The notes beneath the pieces were generated by a model, which had not been told where the DNA came from, did not search any database, and saw only the letters and a program-made list of their open reading frames with translations. The position numbers and the translations under genes are program-made. A stretch of DNA of 64,000 nucleotides from Williamsia soli (GTDB taxonomy: Bacteria > Actinomycetota > Actinomycetes > Mycobacteriales > Mycobacteriaceae), in NCBI RefSeq assembly GCF_017377795.1, contig NZ_JAFRDR010000001.1:620001-684000 (forward strand). Direction: 5' to 3'. This document shows, one piece after another, positions 8,806 to 17,228 of the stretch (the first letter of the stretch is position 1; the number at the start of each line of letters is the position of its first letter).

Positions 8806-9921
8806 ATGGTTATGGCTGATCGTCCCGAGGTGCAGACCGCATCCGCGCCGGTGACCGCGCTGACCGTGTTCGGTTTGGCAGAGAGCATGCTCAACGGACT
8901 CGCGAGGGTGCCCTTCCGCCGACCGTGGCAGGGCCCGGCAGGTCTGCTGGACAACGTCGGGCAGTCGGTCACCCGTCAGACCATCCGCTCCTTCATGGGG
9001 TACTCGATGGGACTCCCGATCGAAGAGTTCCGGTCGATGGAACGCATTCTCGACGACGTCTGCCGGGTGGTGATGCCTCCGTTCATCGGATTGACCGACG
9101 ATGTGGAGATCACCGACGACACAATCGGGGGTGTCGAAGGGATTTGGTGCCGGGCGAAGGCCAGCTCCGATGCCCACGTCGAGGACTGCGACGACAAACA
9201 GACGATCGGCGCGACGATCCTGTACCTGCACGGCGGCGGTTACATCGGAACGTCGCCGATCATGTACTCCGCATTCGCGGCCAAGCTCGTGAAGATCACC
9301 GGGTACGAGGTTTTCATTGCCGATTATCGGATGGCCCCCGAGTTCCCGTTCCCCGCGGGTGTCCACGACGCCGCGGACGTGTACCGGGGTCTGCTCGACC
9401 GCGACGTCGACGCGGACCACCTCGTGGTGGCCGGTGACTCGGGTGGGGGCGGTCTCGCGACGTCGCTGATCAAATACCTGCACGATCACGACCTGCCGAA
9501 GCCCGCTGCCGTTGCGCTGTTCTCGCCGGAGGTGGACCTCGACTTCAACCACCCGTCGATCACCTTGAACGCACAGTCCGACATCCTGCCCTGGAGCCTG
9601 CCTGCCGCACCGTATCTCGCGGGTGTCCAGCCCAACGATGAGCGGGTGTCGGCGGTCCACTCGATGGCAGATCCGGAATGGTTCCCGCCCACCTTTGTGT
9701 GCTGGGGTGCCGATGAGATGTTCCGTGACGGGATCCGGGAATTCGCGGAAAACCTTGGCAAGGCCGGGGTGCCCGTGCACGCCATGGAAGAGGCCGGGAT
9801 GTTCCACGTCTTTCCGATCTTGATGCCGTGGGCGGAATCGTCGAAGCGAGTCTTCCGAGAGCTACACGACCTGGCCGGGCGCCACGTCACCCCCGACCCG
9901 GATGCAGAGCCCACTCACTGA
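8806..9921 (+). CDS. Alpha/beta hydrolase of the hormone-sensitive-lipase type
   Basis: A 371-aa esterase/lipase. It shows the oxyanion-hole motif LHGGGYIG, the YRMAPEFPFPAG block typical of the HSL (Lip) family, and the nucleophile elbow GDSGGG. The acid and base are likely in WGADEMF and MFHVFP near the C-terminus. About 140 residues precede the HGGG motif, a longer N-terminal cap than usual. Start codons at 8797, 8806 and 8812 are all in frame; 8806 is taken because AGGA at 8794-8797 is spaced eight bases from it. It is the last gene of the unit with the reductase and LLM genes, and a hairpin follows at 9974. Confidence 0.85.
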   Translation: MVMADRPEVQTASAPVTALTVFGLAESMLNGLARVPFRRPWQGPAGLLDNVGQSVTRQTIRSFMGYSMGLPIEEFRSMERILDDVCRVVMPPFIGLTDDVEITDDTIGGVEGIWCRAKASSDAHVEDCDDKQTIGATILYLHGGGYIGTSPIMYSAFAAKLVKITGYEVFIADYRMAPEFPFPAGVHDAADVYRGLLDRDVDADHLVVAGDSGGGGLATSLIKYLHDHDLPKPAAVALFSPEVDLDFNHPSITLNAQSDILPWSLPAAPYLAGVQPNDERVSAVHSMADPEWFPPTFVCWGADEMFRDGIREFAENLGKAGVPVHAMEEAGMFHVFPILMPWAESSKRVFRELHDLAGRHVTPDPDAEPTH

Positions 9922-9973
9922 CGTACATATCGGCATTCCGCTCGACCATTGCGATATGTGCTCCATTTTCAGC

Positions 9974-10013
9974 GATCTGCTCCGCGTCCAGAGCGCTGGA
10001 AACGGAGCAGATC
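9974..10013. terminator. Long hairpin, probable terminator of the hydrolase operon
   Basis: GATCTGCTCCG (9974-9984) pairs perfectly with CGGAGCAGATC (10003-10013). Inside, TCCAG (9987-9991) pairs with CTGGA (9996-10000). There is no U-tract, as is common in actinobacterial terminators. The right arm sequence CGGAGCAGAT recurs at 10022-10031, so an alternative pairing partner exists. Confidence 0.5.
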
Positions 10014-10165
10014 GACAGAACCGGAGCAGATTTCGCCGGCGCTTCCGTTCGTGACCATAAGTGGTGTGATTGTTTTGGCCGGTAACTCGATTTCCGCTAT
10101 TTATTGCGCTGCCAACCCTGCTCAAGGTTAAATATCGCTACTACCGGACAGAACCAGAGGACTCA

Positions 10166-10774
10166 ATGAACGCCAAATCAATGTTGCTCGGTTTTGCCCC
10201 CTGGATCGTCTTCTCGGTGGTCGCCGAGCGTTTCGGAGCCGACCACGTTGCACTCGCAGCAATTCTCGCGTTCGTGATCGCTTTGGGTCTGACCGTGTAC
10301 GAAACCATGCGCAGCGGCTGGAAGATCCTGGATGTCGCCGGCGTCGTGACGTTCGGAATCATCGCTGCGATCGGTCTCGTCGGAGACCACGCGGTCGATG
10401 AGAACCTGGTCAACTTCGGCCGTGGTGGTTCGACATTCGTCCTCGCCGCGATCATGGCAATTTCGGCATTCACGATTCCGTTCACGGAGCAGTACGCCCG
10501 CGAGAGCGTCGACAAAAGCCTTTGGGACTCACCGATTTTCCGCGCGAAGAACAAGCAGATCAGCCTGATGTGGGCCGGTGTCATCTTCGCCATCGCCGTC
10601 TCGCACATCATCGCCGGCGCGATCACCTCATCGCAGGATCTCGCCGGATCGCACCCAGCCAACCTCGTACTGAACTGGGTCGTCCCGATCGCATTGATCG
10701 TCTTCGCCATCAAGCGCACTCGGGCCATCGCCGACTCGCGGCCGGCCGGCGCGGGCACCCAGCCCGCTCAATAG
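10166..10774 (+). CDS. Conserved multi-pass membrane protein of unknown function
   Basis: A 202-aa integral membrane protein with about six hydrophobic segments (starting LLGFAPWIVFSVVAERFG, then ALAAILAFVIALGLTVY, VVTFGIIAAIGLVG, FVLAAIMAISAFTIPFT, LMWAGVIFAIAVSHII and LNWVVPIALIVFAI). No catalytic motif was recognised. The overall pattern recalls small septation-protein-A-like membrane proteins, but this is only a resemblance. The ATG at 10166 is chosen for AGAGG five bases upstream and because it starts just before the first membrane segment. A candidate promoter (TTGCGC at about 10104, TTAAAT about 18 bp later) lies in an unusually AT-rich upstream stretch. Followed by a strong terminator. 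Confidence 0.75.
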   Translation: MNAKSMLLGFAPWIVFSVVAERFGADHVALAAILAFVIALGLTVYETMRSGWKILDVAGVVTFGIIAAIGLVGDHAVDENLVNFGRGGSTFVLAAIMAISAFTIPFTEQYARESVDKSLWDSPIFRAKNKQISLMWAGVIFAIAVSHIIAGAITSSQDLAGSHPANLVLNWVVPIALIVFAIKRTRAIADSRPAGAGTQPAQ

Positions 10775-10790
10775 TCACCCCGCTGTGAAC

Positions 10791-10832
10791 AGGCGTAGGA
10801 ACATCCGTCATCTGACGGAGGTTCCTACGCCT
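10791..10832 (+). terminator. Strong intrinsic terminator
   Basis: A 20-bp stem (AGGCGTAGGAAC...TCCGTCA against TGACGGA...GTTCCTACGCCT, one mismatch) with a minimal loop is followed by TTT. It ends transcription of the membrane protein gene 16 bp after its stop. Confidence 0.8.
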
Positions 10833-10888
10833 TTTCGGGCACAGACTCGGCTCATCGTCCACAGCCCATTCGATGAAGGAGTTTTCCG

Positions 10889-12286
10889 ATGACCGTCACC
10901 GCCGACCCCAATCGACCCGCCCCGATCGACCCCGGCAATGTCCATCTGACCGGGGTGTTCGCCCCGCAGCGCGACGAGACGGATGCGATAGATCTGCCGG
11001 TCGTCGGCGAGATCCCAGCAGATCTGAGCGGCAGCTACCTGCGTAACGGCCCGAATCCACGATTCGACCCCATCGGGTCGTTCGTGTTCCCGCTCGACGG
11101 CGACGGCATGGTGCACAGGGTCACGCTGGAGGGAGGTCGTGCCTCCTACAGCAACCGATTCGTGCGGACTCCCATGGTGGAGCTGGAAGAGGAACGCGGC
11201 GAAGCGATCTGGTCGGGCATCACCGACGGCTACACCCCACCGGCGAGCGTCGTCGGAGAGGAACTCGCCGGAACCACCCGGGCACTGCCCGACATCAACA
11301 TCGTCCGGCACGCCGGTCGCCTGATGGCAATGGCCGAGTCGGACAAGCCCTATCTGCTCGACCCCCGCACGCTGGCGACGCTCGGCGCGGAGGACTGCGA
11401 CGGCGCGATGCGGGTGGGCAGCACCGCGCATCCGAAGATCGATCCACGCACCGGCGAGATGGTGTTGTTCAACTACATTCTCGAGGCGCCCTACCTCACC
11501 TGGTCGGTCGTCGCGGCGGACGGTTCGTCGCTGCGTCCGCCCACCGCCATCGACGGTCTCGACGCCCCGGTGATGATCCACGACATGGCGCTGACCGAGA
11601 AGTATGTGGTGCTGTTCGTGTGTCCACTGATCTTCGACATCGCGGCCGTCATGGCCGGGGGATCGCTGTTGTCGTGGCGGCCCGACGACGGCACTCGGAT
11701 CGCCCTGATCCCGCGCGACGGGGGACCGGTGCGTTGGGTCCAGGCGGAGCCGTTCTGGGTGTGGCACTTCGCCAATGCCTTCGACAATGCGGACGGAACG
11801 GTCACGGTCGATTACGTCGAGTGGACGTTCCCCGGCGGGTTCGCCGAATCAGCCGTCCCGAACAAGTCCGGATTGATGCGCGCGGCGACCAACCCGGCCA
11901 CCGGCACCATCAGCCGCACCCGGGTCAGCGAGCGTACGGACATCGAGTTCCCACGGGTCGACGACCGGTTGCTGACGCTCGACCACCAGCGGGTCGCCAC
12001 GGTCGGCAAGTCCGAGTCAGACACCGGTTTCCAGGAGAGCCTGTGGTTCCACGATGTCGCGAAGAGCTCTGAGGTCTCGTGGAGCCCCGGTGTGGCCATC
12101 GGTGAGCCGATCTACATCCCTGGCGCCGATCACGATTACTGGGGCGCCATCGGAACCGACCCCGAAGACCTACGGTCGCGGTTCTATCTCCTGACCGCGG
12201 CCAGCCCAGAAGACGGGCCCATCGCAACCATCGATCTGCCGATCCGGGTACCAGCGGGATTGCACGGGGCGTGGCTCGAGAAGTGA
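10889..12286 (+). CDS. Carotenoid oxygenase family protein
   Basis: A 465-aa member of the RPE65/carotenoid-cleavage dioxygenase family, which uses a four-histidine non-haem iron to cleave C=C bonds of carotenoids or stilbenoids with O2. Markers: SGSYLRNGPNPRFDP at the N-terminus, FPLDGDGMVHRV, and the four likely iron His in STAHPKID, MIHDMALT, WHFANAFD and the C-terminal GADHDYWGA. Length fits the bacterial lignostilbene/apocarotenoid class. It starts 22 bp after an ATG-less leader containing AAGGAG and appears monocistronic, with no carotenoid genes nearby, so a role on an environmental aromatic or apocarotenoid substrate is as likely as one in pigment metabolism. Confidence 0.9.
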   Translation: MTVTADPNRPAPIDPGNVHLTGVFAPQRDETDAIDLPVVGEIPADLSGSYLRNGPNPRFDPIGSFVFPLDGDGMVHRVTLEGGRASYSNRFVRTPMVELEEERGEAIWSGITDGYTPPASVVGEELAGTTRALPDINIVRHAGRLMAMAESDKPYLLDPRTLATLGAEDCDGAMRVGSTAHPKIDPRTGEMVLFNYILEAPYLTWSVVAADGSSLRPPTAIDGLDAPVMIHDMALTEKYVVLFVCPLIFDIAAVMAGGSLLSWRPDDGTRIALIPRDGGPVRWVQAEPFWVWHFANAFDNADGTVTVDYVEWTFPGGFAESAVPNKSGLMRAATNPATGTISRTRVSERTDIEFPRVDDRLLTLDHQRVATVGKSESDTGFQESLWFHDVAKSSEVSWSPGVAIGEPIYIPGADHDYWGAIGTDPEDLRSRFYLLTAASPEDGPIATIDLPIRVPAGLHGAWLEK

Positions 12287-12343
12287 CCGGCTCTTTCGGC
12301 GGCGTCGTCGCGGCAACGGTGGCGCACCACTAAGGTCGATGCA

Positions 12344-13615
12344 ATGGCAGTGCGTGCGGGTGTGGTGGTCACGGGAACCGAAGTTCTCAGCGGTCGGGTC
12401 ACCGATCAGAACGGTCCGTGGGTTGCCCGGCAGCTTCTCGAGATGGGTGTCGACGTCGCGCACATCACCGTGTGCGGCGATCGACCGGACGACCTGACCG
12501 CCCAGTTGCAGTTCCTGGCCGATCAGCGGGTAGACCTCATCGTCACGACGGGAGGCCTGGGCCCGACTGCCGACGACCTCACCGTGGCCACCGTTGCTGC
12601 CTTCTGCGGACGTGAACTGCAGCTCGACGTCGAACTCGAGCAACGAATCGACGCGATCGTGCAGCGATGGCGCAGCCGGATGAGCACCGCGGTCGATTCG
12701 GAGCCATTGAACGCCGGCATCCGTAAACAGGCGCTGGTCCCTGACGGTGCCCAATCAATCGCGCCCACGGGCACCGCACCGGGCGTTGCGATACCGGCTA
12801 CCGGCCCGCTGCCGGCGATCCTGATCCTGCCGGGGCCGCCTCGGGAGCTTCAGGAGATGTGGCCGGAAGCTCTCGAATCCTCCGCTGTGGCAATTGCCTT
12901 GGCAGGGCGGTCGATCGTCAGGCAGTCGACGATCCGTGCCTACGGTCTGTCCGAAGCCGATCTCGCCGCGACGTTGCGGACCGCAGAGGTCGAGGTTCCG
13001 GGATTCGGCGATCTCGAGATCACGACGTGCCTGCGCCTCGGCGAACTCGAGATGGTGACCCGCTATCCCGACTCCGCCGACGCCGCGTACGCGAAGCTGG
13101 CAGCGCAGGTCGCCGAATATCATGGCAAGCAGGTCTTTTCGACCGACGGATCGACCATCGACGACATCGTGGCAACGCGCCTGTCCGGTCGCCGGATCGC
13201 CACCGCCGAATCGTGCACCGGCGGTCTGATCGCCGCCCGCCTCACCGACCGGGCCGGTTCGTCGGCGTACGTCATCGGCGGAGTGGTGTCGTACTCCAAC
13301 GAGGTCAAATCCGACCTCCTCGGCGTGCCCGCGGAGATGATCTCCGAACACGGTGCGGTCAGCGAACAGGTCGCAGCTTCTATGGCCGAGGGGGTGCGCA
13401 AGCGCGTGGGCGTGGATATCGCGGTATCCACCACGGGCGTTGCCGGACCCGGCGGTGGCACCGAGCTCAAACCGGTCGGCACCGTCTGTTTCGGGATCGC
13501 AACGTCCGGCCGGCCGACTGTCACGCGCACCTTGCGGCTCCCTGGCGACCGCGCCAGTGTGCGGGCACTGTCGACCACGGCTGCGATGCACATGCTGGCG
13601 GCGGCCTTAGCCTAG
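12344..13615 (+). CDS. cinA: CinA-family protein (nicotinamide-nucleotide amidase / NMN deamidase)
   Basis: A 423-aa two-domain CinA. The N-terminal MoaB-like domain (about 1-170) has [17 protein letters not shown] and [14 protein letters not shown]. The C-terminal PncC domain (about 260-423) has [32 protein letters not shown] and [10 protein letters not shown]. It recycles NMN formed from NAD turnover, and the N-terminal part of such proteins can hydrolyse ADP-ribose. Length equals that of full-length CinA. The stop codon overlaps by 9 bp the 3' end of the convergent hydrolase gene. Confidence 0.93.
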   Translation: MAVRAGVVVTGTEVLSGRVTDQNGPWVARQLLEMGVDVAHITVCGDRPDDLTAQLQFLADQRVDLIVTTGGLGPTADDLTVATVAAFCGRELQLDVELEQRIDAIVQRWRSRMSTAVDSEPLNAGIRKQALVPDGAQSIAPTGTAPGVAIPATGPLPAILILPGPPRELQEMWPEALESSAVAIALAGRSIVRQSTIRAYGLSEADLAATLRTAEVEVPGFGDLEITTCLRLGELEMVTRYPDSADAAYAKLAAQVAEYHGKQVFSTDGSTIDDIVATRLSGRRIATAESCTGGLIAARLTDRAGSSAYVIGGVVSYSNEVKSDLLGVPAEMISEHGAVSEQVAASMAEGVRKRVGVDIAVSTTGVAGPGGGTELKPVGTVCFGIATSGRPTVTRTLRLPGDRASVRALSTTAAMHMLAAALA

Positions 13616-14512
13616 GCGGCCTGACAGCCAGGAGCCGATGTCTTCCCGCGCGGTCGCGGCGATCGCGGTGGGGTGGTTCGTGAACCCATGCGGCGACGCC
13701 GGGTAGATGCGCAGGTCGACGTCCACGCCGGCCGCTGCCAGCCGCGACGCCATGGCCACGTTGTCCTCAAGCAGGATGTCCCCCGCCCCCACCACCAGTA
13801 AGAGCGGCGGCAGATCGCGTAGGTCCCCGTAGATGGGGGAGACGTCGGGAAGCGTGCGGTCGGCCACGTGACCGGCATACGCCTCGAGAAAGTACTCGTC
13901 GCTGATCAGGCGTCCTGCCGGCGTCCGGCCACTCAGGTCGTAGGTTCCGAACTGAAGAGCCGCGCCGGCAAGGCTGCGAATCCCTTGGTCCCGCAGTCGC
14001 ATCAGGGTGGTCATCGCCAACGTTGCCCCTGCCGAGAACCCACCGATCGTCAACCGTGAAGTACCGAAGGTGCCCGCGGCATGGTCGGTGAGCCACCGCG
14101 CCGCGGTCTCACAATCGTCCGGCGCTGCAGGCCAGGGGTGTTCAGGGGCAAGCCGATAGTCGACACTGACCACCGCGACACCGAGCGCATCTGCCAGCTC
14201 CTGGTTTCGGATGTCGCCGCGTGCTGCGGAATCCATGTAGAACCCGCCGCCGTGGATGTCCAGGTGGACGCCGCGCGCCGGCACCTCGCTCGGGGTGATG
14301 ATGCGCACCGGCACCTGTCGGCCGGCCGCCTCGACTGTCTCTTCGACAACCGCCGAATCGGTGGCGTGGACCACGCGCTGAGCGCGAGCCTCGCGGAGCT
14401 CATCGAGATTGCCCGGACCGCGGCCGGAAGGTCTCGCTGCGTAGAACGCTACGGCCTCGTCGATGTGTTCGGCAGGAACTGTTCGCAAGAGGTCGGTCGA
14501 TCCGAACTGCAT
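13607..14512 (-). CDS. Alpha/beta hydrolase (HSL/acetyl-esterase type)
   Basis: A 301-aa cytoplasmic esterase. [12 protein letters not shown] gives the oxyanion hole, [20 protein letters not shown] is the HSL-family signature and [11 protein letters not shown] is the nucleophile elbow (Ser within GFSAG rather than the usual GDSAG). The acid is likely in [12 protein letters not shown] and the base in SPHGFTNHP. It is convergent with cinA (9-bp tail overlap) and has no partner gene on its strand. Substrate unknown; a short-chain ester or lactone is the usual case in the family. Confidence 0.85.
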   Translation of the reverse strand: MQFGSTDLLRTVPAEHIDEAVAFYAARPSGRGPGNLDELREARAQRVVHATDSAVVEETVEAAGRQVPVRIITPSEVPARGVHLDIHGGGFYMDSAARGDIRNQELADALGVAVVSVDYRLAPEHPWPAAPDDCETAARWLTDHAAGTFGTSRLTIGGFSAGATLAMTTLMRLRDQGIRSLAGAALQFGTYDLSGRTPAGRLISDEYFLEAYAGHVADRTLPDVSPIYGDLRDLPPLLLVVGAGDILLEDNVAMASRLAAAGVDVDLRIYPASPHGFTNHPTAIAATAREDIGSWLSGRLG

Positions 14513-14699
14513 GAAACCCCTGTTCTCGAGTGAGCGTGCACCACAATCGGCCCCGAGAGGGACGCCCGAGGGGAATGCGCCCTCAACTGCTCGCTACGGG
14601 GACGAATGTGGTGGATTGAACACGATAGCGGGCTGGCGATGACTTCTGGGCAGTGCCGCGGTCTGAATCTGCAGGTACCAGCCGACTGAGAGGAAGCAG

Positions 14700-15269
14700 A
14701 TGATCGACTTCAGAGCGGCATCCGACGCATTGGCCGATCTCATCGAGCAGCTGGACGACGACGATCTGGCGCGCGCCACACCCTGCGAGAGCTACACGGT
14801 GTCCGATCTGCTGATGCACATCGATGAAGGCGCCACCGGGTTCACCGCGGCGGCGTGTGGTGAGATCTCGAGTCCTGCGGTGACAGCGGTCAACGATGAC
14901 GCGTCGCGCGGCAAGCTTGCCGATCACGTCCGTGACCTGGCCAAAGCGTGGGCAGAACCCCGGGCCTGGGATGGCGATTCGGACTTGGCCGGCCTCGAGT
15001 TGCCGAACGAGACGTGGGGGAAGATCGCGATGACCGAGGTGATCGTGCACGGCTGGGACCTCGCAGTCGCGACCCATCGAGGGTTCGTCCCGCCGGAATC
15101 AGTGGTGCTCGCCTGCCACGATCATGTGCAGGGCTTCCTGACCGAGGCGCCGCTGCCAGAACTCTGGGGCGAGCCGGTCCCAGTAGACGCGACGCTGTCA
15201 CTATTGGACCGGACCGTGGCCATCGCCGGACGCGATCCGCGATCGTGGCGCCTGGCCCCGCCTGCGTGA
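14700..15269 (+). CDS. TIGR03086-type DinB-like metal-binding protein
   Basis: A 189-aa protein of the mycothiol-dependent maleylpyruvate-isomerase N-terminal (DinB-like four-helix) superfamily. Likely metal-binding His residues lie in DLLMHIDEG and VIVHGWDLAVAT, and the LARATPCESYTVSDLLMH opening is typical of the TIGR03086 group. Members are thought to use mycothiol or to bind a metal in detoxification, but few have known reactions. GAGAGGA precedes the ATG by five bases. Adjacent genes (esterase, CsbD) give no pathway. Confidence 0.75.
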   Translation: MIDFRAASDALADLIEQLDDDDLARATPCESYTVSDLLMHIDEGATGFTAAACGEISSPAVTAVNDDASRGKLADHVRDLAKAWAEPRAWDGDSDLAGLELPNETWGKIAMTEVIVHGWDLAVATHRGFVPPESVVLACHDHVQGFLTEAPLPELWGEPVPVDATLSLLDRTVAIAGRDPRSWRLAPPA

Positions 15270-15462
15270 TCACGAAGGAGCAGGCAGGCTTCGGGCGAAG
15301 TGGCGGGTCCAGAACTCGCGGATGGCGACGGTCGGCGTCACTGATGTCAACTCGTGTTCTGGCTCACTTATGCGTGCAACTCCCGTGCTGTGGCCCGTCT
15401 CAATTCATGTAAGGCGCGACCGGGCAATGGGGTTCGGCGCGAGGAACAGGAGGAGAGAACAC

Positions 15463-15660
15463 ATGGCTGACTTCATCGACAAGGCAAAGCACAAGGCCGA
15501 AGAGGTTGCAGGCAAGGCGAAAGAGAAGATCGGCGAAGCGACCGGCAATGACGACCTCCGGGCTGAGGGCGCAGCCGACCAGGGCAAGGGTAAGACCAAG
15601 CAGGTCGGCGACAACGTTTCCGACGCAGCGTCGAACATCAAGAGCAAGCTGACCGACTGA
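15463..15660 (+). CDS. CsbD-family stress protein
   Basis: A 65-aa hydrophilic, Lys/Ala/Glu/Asp-rich protein in the CsbD pattern (DKAKHKAEEVAGKAKEKIGEATG, then LRAEGAADQGKGKTKQ). CsbD-like proteins are general-stress proteins, probably intrinsically disordered; their molecular role is unsettled. The ATG at 15463 has AGGAGG nine bases upstream; upstream in-frame codons do not look coding. A perfect hairpin follows at 15690. The next small gene has a SigB/SigF-type promoter, so this may be a small stress-response locus. Confidence 0.85.
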   Translation: MADFIDKAKHKAEEVAGKAKEKIGEATGNDDLRAEGAADQGKGKTKQVGDNVSDAASNIKSKLTD

Positions 15661-15689
15661 GTTCGGCTGCCACAACAGTTGCGAGGGGT

Positions 15690-15719
15690 GAGGTGGTGGC
15701 CGATGTCGGCCACCACCTC
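15690..15719. terminator. Perfect 14-bp stem hairpin after csbD
   Basis: GAGGTGGTGGCCGA (15690-15703) and its exact complement TCGGCCACCACCTC (15706-15719) are separated by two bases. There is no U-run. Its position 30 bp after the stop fits a terminator or 3' stabiliser. Confidence 0.6.
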
Positions 15720-15733
15720 CGTCTCGACTGTGG

Positions 15734-15757
15734 GTTTCGATCGATTCCCTATGGGTA
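15734..15757 (+). promoter_or_regulatory. Candidate SigB/SigF-type stress promoter
   Basis: GTTT (15734-15737) and GGGTA (15753-15757) are separated by 15 bp, matching the actinobacterial SigB/SigF consensus GTTT-N12-16-GGGTA. The start codon of the small membrane protein lies 39 bp downstream. Confidence 0.5.
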
Positions 15758-15795
15758 CGTCCGCGTCACCATCCACGATGAGCACCAGGAGAACC

Positions 15796-16041
15796 ATGAT
15801 CCCGCTGTTGGCACGAAAATACCTGTACCGCTACCTGATTCTGGCAATCGTCCTGCCGCTGGTCGCGAAGATCCTACTGACGGCAGGACATCGGATAGAG
15901 CGGCGAAACGACAATCCGACGGCCGTATCAAAACTGCTGATCAAAATCGGCTCGTACAGTCGGCGCAAGGCGCGCACTGCAGACGCCGATGACGAACAGA
16001 AGAAGACGCCTCGGTCGATCATCGGGCGCCGCAAGAAGTAA
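15796..16041 (+). CDS. Small basic single-pass membrane protein, hypothetical
   Basis: An 81-aa protein with one hydrophobic helix near the N-terminus (YLILAIVLPLVAKILLTAG) and a strongly basic cytosolic-type tail ending in GRRKK. AGGAG lies four bases before the ATG. The candidate stress-sigma promoter at 15734-15757 and the neighbouring csbD suggest stress induction. No family was recognised. Confidence 0.65.
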   Translation: MIPLLARKYLYRYLILAIVLPLVAKILLTAGHRIERRNDNPTAVSKLLIKIGSYSRRKARTADADDEQKKTPRSIIGRRKK

Positions 16042-16049
16042 CCCGCAGA

Positions 16050-16709
16050 CTATGGCTGTCGCAGGATTGCGCTGATGCGCTCGACGACGTCGCCGGCCAC
16101 GTCAATGGTGGCCGAATCATCTGCAGCGCAATATCTGTCGGCGTCCGCGTCGTAGGTGGTGCCGGCGATCGAGCCGTGGTCGGCATCGACAGTGATCAGC
16201 TCGAGCGGCCAGTCGTCGAGCGCGGCTGCGAAATCTTCACTCGCAGTGAGCGGAACCACGTCGTCGGACATGCCGTGTAACAGTGTGATCGGTATCCGAG
16301 CTCCGGTCGGCAGATCACCGGTGGGGAGGCTTTCGCCCGTCAGCGGATTGGTTGCGCCGAACGCACCGGCCAAGGTGATCACCCGTAACACGGGACTGGC
16401 GTAGTGGTCGGCGTGTAGAGCCACCCCTGCGGCCGCTGTCCCGCCCAGCGACCAGCCGATCAGCGCGAATGCACCGGCGGCTGCGGCGTGACGCAAGGAT
16501 CCCAACAGGTCGTCGCGCCCACGGTCGGCGGCATGAGAATCCCAGTCGGGAACGATCACGTGGAAACCATGATCGGCGAGCAGTGTCGCGAATGGTCGCA
16601 ACGCGGCCCGGGCATCGGTCTGGGTGCCGTGCCACAACAGGACAACAGGGTCCGTCGCGTCTCCGAACACATCGACAAGCCGGCCCGGGGCGTATTCCTT
16701 GGTCTCCAT
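16050..16709 (-). CDS. Alpha/beta hydrolase (dienelactone-hydrolase-like)
   Basis: A 219-aa hydrolase with VVLLWHGTQTDARAALRPFATLLADHGFHVIVPDWDSH at the N-terminus, the nucleophile elbow GWSLGG, TLLHGMSDDVVPL containing the likely acid, and DADHGSIAG containing the likely catalytic His. These are features of compact cytoplasmic alpha/beta hydrolases. The start is METKEY at 16709. The frame is open for another 450 bases upstream, but that extension is the complement of the repeat gene at 16765 and is low-complexity Pro/Ala/Thr, so it is rejected. It is divergent from the repeat gene with a 55-bp spacer. Confidence 0.75.
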   Translation of the reverse strand: METKEYAPGRLVDVFGDATDPVVLLWHGTQTDARAALRPFATLLADHGFHVIVPDWDSHAADRGRDDLLGSLRHAAAAGAFALIGWSLGGTAAAGVALHADHYASPVLRVITLAGAFGATNPLTGESLPTGDLPTGARIPITLLHGMSDDVVPLTASEDFAAALDDWPLELITVDADHGSIAGTTYDADADRYCAADDSATIDVAGDVVERISAILRQP

Positions 16710-16764
16710 CAGTCCAGTGTGCCCAGCGACGGAACCCGAGACACATCGCGTGGACTGCGGCAGA

Positions 16765-17211
16765 ATGACCGCCGTGACGAAATCCTGCGGTACCGGCAGC
16801 ACGGTCGTCGACTCGGCGGCCACGGCGGATTCGACCGCGGTGGCGGGGTCGATGGCCACCTCGTCGAGCGCCGCTGTGGCGGGATCGATCGGGACCGTGG
16901 CGAGTGCAGGTGTCGCGGGTTCGGCAGGGACTGTGGCGAGCGCGGGGGTCGGTACCTCCGTCGCGACGGTGGCCAGTGCTGTGGTCGCGGGTTCTGCGGG
17001 CACCGCGACCAGCGCAGTGGTCGCCGGAAGTGCGGGCACTGCATTTTCTTTCGGTGTCGCAGGGTGTCTCGCAGTCGTGGCGAGCGCACTGTGCCAGCGG
17101 TGTATAGCCTGCGTCGGGTGCGTCGGATGCACCGACTGCGTTGGGTGTGTCGGTTGCTTCAACTGCTCAGGCCTACGGGGTGCGGTCGGTCTGCGCGACG
17201 TGCACGTCTGA
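16765..17211 (+). CDS. Low-complexity repeat protein with nine-cysteine CxxC ladder at the C-terminus
   Basis: A 148-aa protein of two parts. Residues 24-107 are seven 12-residue repeats of the form A-x-V-A-G-S-x-G-T-x-x-S. Residues 110-134 carry nine cysteines at exact three-residue spacing (pairs between them QR, IA, VG, VG, TD, VG, VG, FN). The tail is SGLRGAVGLRDVHV. No signal peptide is evident. A strict CxxC ladder could bind metal or iron-sulfur or be heavily oxidised; the repeat half resembles a flexible or beta-solenoid-like spacer. It is divergent from the hydrolase and just upstream of the convergent MarR gene. The start (ATG 16765, or GTG 16773) has only a weak ribosome binding site. 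I recall similar CxxC-rich actinobacterial hypotheticals but can name no function. Confidence 0.55.
   Translation: MTAVTKSCGTGSTVVDSAATADSTAVAGSMATSSSAAVAGSIGTVASAGVAGSAGTVASAGVGTSVATVASAVVAGSAGTATSAVVAGSAGTAFSFGVAGCLAVVASALCQRCIACVGCVGCTDCVGCVGCFNCSGLRGAVGLRDVHV
16834..17085 (+). repeat. Seven 36-bp imperfect tandem repeats inside the CxxC-ladder gene
   Basis: Each unit encodes 12 residues ending in Ser. Units diverge mainly at third positions while the residues are conserved, which argues for selection on the protein rather than recent slippage. The 36-bp period would make length variation between strains likely. Confidence 0.7.
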
Positions 17212-17228
17212 GCGCGTTCGTGCCTGAC

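Noticed and set aside
7692-8972. Minus-strand open frame of 426 codons across the reductase and LLM genes
   Set aside because: Shadow frame; both plus-strand genes have clear family motifs and ribosome binding sites.
8737-9807. Minus-strand open frame of 356 codons inside the lipase-like gene
   Set aside because: No domain and fully antisense to a gene with HGGGY and GDSGGG motifs.
16710-17162. N-terminal extension of the minus-strand hydrolase as a 370-aa protein
   Set aside because: The extra 150 residues are Pro/Ala/Thr low complexity and are simply the complement of the CxxC-ladder gene; METKEY at 16709 gives a normal hydrolase length.
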